Of a stretch of 59,274 bases of DNA, positions 54,614 to 59,274 are shown piece by piece. The translations under genes and the position numbers were made by a program. Location: contig JAKUTY010000009.1 in NCBI GenBank assembly GCA_022447825.1, forward strand, positions 1-59,274, written 5' to 3'. The notes below the pieces were generated by a model. That model saw nothing but the letters and a program-made list of their open reading frames with translations, was not told the DNA's origin and searched no databases. This DNA is from SAR202 cluster bacterium (GTDB lineage: Bacteria > Chloroflexota > Dehalococcoidia > Lucifugimonadales > UBA826). Each line of letters opens with the position of its first letter. Position 1 is the first letter of the stretch.

Positions 54614-55417
54614 TTATATTTTCGCTGCGACTCCACCATCTATGTTGACCATTTCTGCTGTGATAAATCTTGATTCTTCAGATACAAGGAATGACACTAA
54701 ATTTGCCACATCTATCGCATATCCGGGACCAGGAACTATCTGGGCCATATCAAACATGGTTTCAAACACATGGTGTCCACCGTCAGGGTCATTGATTGTA
54801 CCTCGAGTGGCTCCTGGAGTTAGAATTTGACCTGGTCGAATACAATTAACTCTTATATTATGCTTCCCTCCAACTCCTGCCATTTGTCTTGTTAATGCCT
54901 CTATGCCTGCTTTTGCAGCGTAATATGAGGGAGCAGTAACTCCAAATTCATCCATCATTTTGGGGCTAAAACCTCTTACAGCGGCAAGTGAAGACATGTT
55001 TACTATTGCTCCACCTCCAGATTTAACCATGTGAGGCCAAACAGCCTTTGAAACATAAAAGGTTCCATTTAAGTTGTCGTTTATTACTGTGTTCCATTCT
55101 TCAACTGTAGTGTCTGGCCAGTTTTGACCCCCACCATGCCCAGCATTGTTAAAAAGAATGTGTACGTCACCAAAAGCCTGTGATGCTTTTTCTATTGCAG
55201 GATTTACAGAATTAGGATCTCCAACATCCATCTGAATGAACACTGAATTCCCTCCCTGGGAATTGATAGATTCCTGAACTTCTAGTCCCTGTTCTTCTCT
55301 TCTAGCCATAATAATTACATTTGCACCTTGTTGAGCAAATAAATGAGCTGTAGATTCGCCTATTCCACTGTTTCCTCCAGTGACGATTGCAGTTTTTCCA
55401 GATAGTTTTTTAGTCAT
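54614..55417 (-). CDS. Short-chain dehydrogenase/reductase
   Basis: Classical SDR of 267 residues. TGGNSGIG (13-20), NNAG (90-93), and the catalytic set Ser143, Tyr165 and Lys169 (YYAAK) are intact. The C-terminus ITAEMVNIDGGVAAKI is typical. NAD(P)-linked alcohol or ketone substrate unknown. Ten bases after aconitase and probably co-transcribed with it. Confidence 0.93.
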   Translation of the reverse strand: MTKKLSGKTAIVTGGNSGIGESTAHLFAQQGANVIIMARREEQGLEVQESINSQGGNSVFIQMDVGDPNSVNPAIEKASQAFGDVHILFNNAGHGGGQNWPDTTVEEWNTVINDNLNGTFYVSKAVWPHMVKSGGGAIVNMSSLAAVRGFSPKMMDEFGVTAPSYYAAKAGIEALTRQMAGVGGKHNIRVNCIRPGQILTPGATRGTINDPDGGHHVFETMFDMAQIVPGPGYAIDVANLVSFLVSEESRFITAEMVNIDGGVAAKI

Positions 55418-55427
55418 ATTAGATCCT

Positions 55428-58076
55428 TTAATTAGACATCATTTGCCGTAAAACGTAGGGTAGTAATCCGCCATGTTTATAATATTCATTTTCTATGGCT
55501 GTATCTATTCTTGCCAAAACATCAAATTCTGTAACCTTTCCATTGTCAGATGTAGCTTTTACGTGAACAGTAGAACCAGGAGCAACTGAATTAGAAACAT
55601 TAGGAATGTCAAATGTTTCAGTTCCATCTAATCCTAATGATTTTGCAGAATCACCATTTTGATAAACTAAAGGCAATACACCCATTCCTATTAAGTTAGA
55701 TCTATGTATTCTTTCAAAGCTTTCAGCAATTACGGCCCTAACGCCTAGTAGCATTGGTCCTTTTGCTGCCCAATCCCTGGAACTTCCTGTGCCATATTCT
55801 TTACCTGCCAGAATGATTAAAGGAACATTTTCATCTCTGTATTTTTCTGAAGCTTCATAAATACGCATAGATTCTTTAGAAGGTAAATGTAAAGTCCAAT
55901 CACCTTCGAGGTCCGGTACTAAGTTGTTCCTCAATCGTATATTTCCAAAAGTTCCTCTTACCATAACATCGTGATTTCCTCTTCTGGATCCAAAGGAATT
56001 GAATTGTTGCCGAGGCACATCATTAGACGTGAGGAATTGTCCGGCTGGAGCACTAGGTGGTATGGATCCTGCAGGAGAAATATGATCAGTTGTAACTGAA
56101 TCGTCAACACTTACCAAAACTCTTGCATTTAATATTTCTGATTTAGATTGAGGTTCTTGAGAGAAGTTTTCAAAATATGGAGGTTTTTGAATATACGTAG
56201 ATTCAAGATCCCATTTAAAATTAACACCTGTGGAAGTGGATAATTCTTGCCATTCTTGAGGACCATCAACGACAATATTGTATTGCTCTTGAAACATTTC
56301 AGGAGTCAAGCTAGATGATATGGTTTCTGCAATATCGTTTTGTGAAGGCCAAATGTCTTTTAGAAAAACATTTTCTCCAGATTGATCTTGTCCGATAGGG
56401 TCGTCAATTAAATTGATATCCATTGTTCCTGCTAAAGCATAGGCGACCACAAGGACGGGAGATGCCAAATAGTTTGCTTTAACTTGTGGGTGTACTCGAC
56501 CTTCAAAGTTTCTGTTCCCACTTAGTACAGCGGCAACATTTAGATCATTTTCAGAAACAGATTCTGCTACGGGTTGAGGTAATGGGCCTGAATTTCCAAT
56601 ACAAGTTGTGCAACCATATCCTACTGTGTTGAATCCTAAATAATCTAAGTCTTCGTGTAGTCCAGCTGATTCTAGATATCTTGTTACAACCGTAGATCCG
56701 GGAGCTAAACTAGATTTGACCCAAGGTTTTCTTTGAAGTCCTTTGTTGCGTGCATTTCTAGCAAGTAGTCCTGCACCAACCATCACAGAAGGATTTGAAG
56801 TATTAGTACAACTAGTTATGGCAGCAATTACAACTGATGAATCACCTATTTCTACTTTTTGATCATCTATGGAAATCTCACTTTTGGTAGATGATATCTC
56901 GAATGACTCCTTAAAATTGTCTGCAACATTTTCTAATGTGACTTTGTCTTGAGGTCTTTTAGGTCCAGCCATTGATGGTGAAACCGCAGAAATGTCAAAG
57001 TTCAATTCGGTAGTGTATGAAGGTTCATTATTTTCATCGTAATAGAAACTGTTAATTTTTGAGTATTCTTCCACTAAGTCACATGTCTCTGAGTTTCTTC
57101 CTGTATCTCTAAGATATTTGATTGTTTGGTGATCAATTGGAAAAAATCCGCATGTTGCTCCGTACTCAGGAGCCATATTTGCTATCGTAGCTCTGTCAGC
57201 CAAAGGCAAATCTTTAAGTCCTGGACCATAAAACTCTACGAATTTTTCTACAACACCTACTTTTCTAAGCATTTCAACAATTGAAAGAACTAGGTCTGTA
57301 GCAGTAGCTCCTTCTGGTAATTTTCCTGTTAATCTCACTCCAACTACTTCAGGTACAACCATGTAATACGGTTGCCCAAGCATTACTGCTTCTGCTTCAA
57401 TTCCACCTACTCCCCATCCCAAAACGCCTAAACCATTGATCATAGTAGTGTGGGAGTCTGTACCTACACATGTGTCTGGAAAGGCTACTGGGGTTTGTTC
57501 ATCAAAGTTGTTAAGAATCACTTCAGCTAAATATTCTAGATTAACTTGATGGACGATTCCTGTTCCTGGAGGGACAATTTTAAAGTTGTCAAAAGCATTT
57601 TGTGCCCATTTTAAAAGTTGGTATCTTTCAGTGTTTCGTTCAAATTCTTTTTCAATATTTAGATTTAATGCTTCTGGTAGGGAAAAATGATCCACTTGAA
57701 CAGAATGGTCTATCACTAATTCTGATCTAACAATAGGGTTGATTATTGAAGCATCTCCACCAGCTTCTGAAACTGCGTCACGCATAGCAGCAATATCTAC
57801 GGCTACAGGTACACCTGTGAAATCTTGTAATACTACTCTGCCGGGCATGTAAGGGAATTCACTTTTTGGTTTTGCGTCAGGCCTCCATGAAGCTACTAGT
57901 TTTACATGGTCTAAGGAGGCTGGTCCTTGGTCACTATTTCTCAAGACGTTTTCTAAAAGCACTCTGATAGAGTAGGGGGTTTTGGAAAGTTCGAGTAAAT
58001 TTGCTTTTTCTAATTCTTCAATTGAATAGTAGTGAAATGTTTTTGATGCGGTCTTGAGGGTTTTTTTTGAATTCAA
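55428..58076 (-). CDS. acnA: Aconitate hydratase (AcnA type)
   Basis: Interconverts citrate and isocitrate in the TCA cycle with a [4Fe-4S] cluster. 882 residues, the AcnA length. Cluster Cys are in SCTNTSNPSV and GCTTCIGNSGP. EYGTGSSRDWAAKGP and the DSVTTDHISPAGSI swivel-domain motif are present. The start is TTG, seven bases after AGGAG. A terminator hairpin lies just upstream, between it and the ferredoxin gene, and a perfect TATAAT lies beyond that hairpin. Confidence 0.97.
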   Translation of the reverse strand: MNSKKTLKTASKTFHYYSIEELEKANLLELSKTPYSIRVLLENVLRNSDQGPASLDHVKLVASWRPDAKPKSEFPYMPGRVVLQDFTGVPVAVDIAAMRDAVSEAGGDASIINPIVRSELVIDHSVQVDHFSLPEALNLNIEKEFERNTERYQLLKWAQNAFDNFKIVPPGTGIVHQVNLEYLAEVILNNFDEQTPVAFPDTCVGTDSHTTMINGLGVLGWGVGGIEAEAVMLGQPYYMVVPEVVGVRLTGKLPEGATATDLVLSIVEMLRKVGVVEKFVEFYGPGLKDLPLADRATIANMAPEYGATCGFFPIDHQTIKYLRDTGRNSETCDLVEEYSKINSFYYDENNEPSYTTELNFDISAVSPSMAGPKRPQDKVTLENVADNFKESFEISSTKSEISIDDQKVEIGDSSVVIAAITSCTNTSNPSVMVGAGLLARNARNKGLQRKPWVKSSLAPGSTVVTRYLESAGLHEDLDYLGFNTVGYGCTTCIGNSGPLPQPVAESVSENDLNVAAVLSGNRNFEGRVHPQVKANYLASPVLVVAYALAGTMDINLIDDPIGQDQSGENVFLKDIWPSQNDIAETISSSLTPEMFQEQYNIVVDGPQEWQELSTSTGVNFKWDLESTYIQKPPYFENFSQEPQSKSEILNARVLVSVDDSVTTDHISPAGSIPPSAPAGQFLTSNDVPRQQFNSFGSRRGNHDVMVRGTFGNIRLRNNLVPDLEGDWTLHLPSKESMRIYEASEKYRDENVPLIILAGKEYGTGSSRDWAAKGPMLLGVRAVIAESFERIHRSNLIGMGVLPLVYQNGDSAKSLGLDGTETFDIPNVSNSVAPGSTVHVKATSDNGKVTEFDVLARIDTAIENEYYKHGGLLPYVLRQMMSN

Positions 58077-58092
58077 TTAATTGCTCCTTAAT

Positions 58093-58122
58093 AAAAAAAA
58101 CGGAGGAATACCTCTGTTTTTT
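58093..58122 (-). terminator. Terminator between ferredoxin gene and acnA (possible attenuator)
   Basis: Six-pair stem (58101-58106 with 58111-58116, one G-U type pair), loop AATA, flanked by A8 and T6, so it works in both directions. It ends the ferredoxin transcript and lies inside the leader of acnA if the TATAAT at 58157 is its promoter. Confidence 0.7.
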
Positions 58123-58141
58123 CACTCTAATGAGTTTTGAT

Positions 58142-58185
58142 ATCCTCTCGTTGAGGATTATACCTTTTTTTTATTATCTTTCCAT
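58142..58185 (-). promoter_or_regulatory. Putative acnA promoter with overlapping inverted repeat
   Basis: Minus-strand TATAAT at 58157-58162 (6/6) with a weak -35 ATGGAA (58180-58185) at 17 bases. An inverted repeat ATCCTC-N5-GAGGAT (58142-58158) covers the end of the -10 and the likely start site. Confidence 0.45.
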
Positions 58186-58422
58186 ATCGAAGAATTTGTA
58201 ATTAATGTCGATAAAATTGTCTTCCTCACTTGGAACGTCTTCTTCGGCAAAAATAGCTGTTACAGGGCATACTGGTTCACATGCAGCGCAGTCTATACAT
58301 TCCTCGGGATTGATAACTAATTGGTTCAATTCTTCAGCTTCATAAATACAGTCAACTGGACAAACATCTACACAAGCTTTGTCCATTAGATCTACACAAG
58401 GCGAAGTTATAATAAAAGTCAT
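58174..58422 (-). CDS. fdxA: Seven-iron ferredoxin (3Fe-4S/4Fe-4S)
   Basis: 82-residue electron carrier. The first cluster uses Cys9, Cys17 and Cys21-P, followed by Cys25; the second is CIDCAACEPVCP. The N-terminal TFIITSPC and VDLMDKACVDVCPVDCIYE pattern is that of bacterial FdxA proteins. An acidic tail (EEDVPSEED) follows. Own terminator; GAGCCG upstream is a weak ribosome site. Confidence 0.94.
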   Translation of the reverse strand: MTFIITSPCVDLMDKACVDVCPVDCIYEAEELNQLVINPEECIDCAACEPVCPVTAIFAEEDVPSEEDNFIDINYKFFDMER

Positions 58423-58524
58423 TTTCGGCTCCTCTTTATTCTACGTAGGGATTATATCATCGTACGTGTGGATTATATTTGTATGAAGCTCATGGATTCA
58501 AGTGTTTTAAATCTGATTTTTAAA

Positions 58525-59274
58525 TTATTCTGTGACGTGATCTTTTTTGAACGTTTCTATCTGATCATCTGAATATCCTAAAAGGGATAACAGTTCATTG
58601 GTGTGTTGCCCTAAAGCAGGTGATGCAAATTGAGCTTTTAATGGAGTTTCACTCATTTTTAATATTGGTCCAAACATCTTAACTTCACCAGCTTTTTCAT
58701 GTTGTAAAGTCACTACATTGTCATTTGCTAAAACTTGAGGGTCTTCGAATAATTCTTCAACAAATTTTACTGCACCAACAGGTACTCCTGCATTGTCAAA
58801 AGCCTTAAGCCAAAATGAGACTGGCTTTGATGCGATATTTTTCTTTGCTAACAAGAAATTAGCATCAAATTTTTCAGTGTTTGAAGGATTGTTGGGATCA
58901 TAATCAGGTTGAAACCTAGGGTCTTCTAATCCTATAACTCTAGCTGCTTTTTCTCTCAATGAGTTACTTAAACAACCTATTGCTATTGCTTGATCTTTAG
59001 TTTGGTAGGGTGTGTAATAGGTCTTAAAATCAGATCCCCGACCGATGAAGTTTTGCCTTTCTTCTAATAGTAATTCGTATGGCATTTGTGCTTGTCGAAG
59101 AATATTTATGTTATTAATATATTCGTCGCTATCAGCATGTCCGTTATCAGTCACTTCAAAAAACGCAGGTTGTATGGCTAGGGCTGTTGCTAGTATAGAT
59201 GTCTCTATCATTTGCTCTTTTCATGTTCGCTCTCGTGAATATAAAGCAGAAGATACTGACCATGCATTCGCTAT
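58525..59274 (-). pseudogene. CaiB/BaiF CoA-transferase, interrupted by an in-frame TGA and cut by the window end
   Basis: The C-terminal 228 residues (from ATG 59211) are clearly a type III CoA-transferase: IETSILATALAIQ, YQTKDQAIAIGC, VPVGAVKFVEELFEDPQV. Reading further upstream in the same frame gives NAWSVSSALYSRERT, then TGA at 59221-59223, then KEQMIETS. In the family this reads ERTGKGQ-IETS, so the TGA stands where Gly (GGA) is expected; one base change explains it. The 5' part lies outside the window. It is either a recent nonsense mutation, a sequencing error, or a re-started truncated protein. The catalytic Asp position is Glu (IETS). Confidence 0.75.

Noticed and set aside
59221-59223. 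TGA read as glycine (alternative genetic code)
   Set aside because: purA, recG, asd/dapB and the PhzF gene use TGA as their natural stop in the right place.

Overview
This window comes from an AT-rich, tightly packed bacterial chromosome. It has no rRNA, phage, insertion sequence or CRISPR. Several features suggest a marine SAR202-like Chloroflexota: many acyl-CoA dehydrogenases, CaiB/BaiF CoA-transferases, SDRs, a luciferase-like oxidoreductase, an enolase-superfamily protein, a group-D flavin monooxygenase, and rpmB divergent from a DAK2 gene and recG. That assignment is inference; no marker tree could be built here.

Layout. 1-1110 holds the 3' end of a DPP-IV-type serine peptidase, then tRNA-Val. 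1295-7501 (minus) carries dnaE, groEL, groES and a flavin reductase. 7669-15044 (plus) is a catabolic operon: a lone RAM-domain sensor, three acyl-CoA dehydrogenases, an SDR, a crotonase-fold protein, a CoA-transferase and a PhzF-like protein. After tRNA-Arg come a flavin monooxygenase-like gene, an enolase-superfamily gene, MazG-like and luciferase-like genes, a large unknown protein, a Cys-repeat lipoprotein, an aldehyde dehydrogenase and tRNA-Met. 23780-30461 holds purA convergent with rpsO-pnp-dapB-asd-dapA, which couples RNA decay genes with lysine/diaminopimelate synthesis. 30551-36583 (minus) has a hydrolase pair, a methyltransferase-like gene, and cmk-plsC-glmS-EamA.

36662-42525 holds a 2-hydroxyacid dehydrogenase, an IMPase-like gene and ubiX-ubiA-ubiD with a CinA/nucleotidylyltransferase fusion (quinone and NAD cofactor metabolism). 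42589-47545 has an HPP protein, then a K+ uptake operon (trkH-trkA-USP plus two degenerate TrkA-N proteins) ending in pheA. 47538-50145 (minus) contains a DapA-like aldolase and an MfnB-type furan-phosphate synthase fused to a TusA-like domain, followed by two small membrane or surface proteins. 50236-54613 has rpmB divergent from the DAK2 gene and recG. 54614-59274 (minus) has an SDR, aconitase, a ferredoxin and a CoA-transferase interrupted by an in-frame TGA.

Most notable are the MfnB-TusA fusion; a polynucleotide phosphorylase that appears to start at AUU and carries two S1 domains; three neighbouring acyl-CoA dehydrogenases with complementary losses of active-site residues; a palindrome shared by the catabolic operon and the aldehyde dehydrogenase gene; and convergent gene pairs with almost no spacer DNA.
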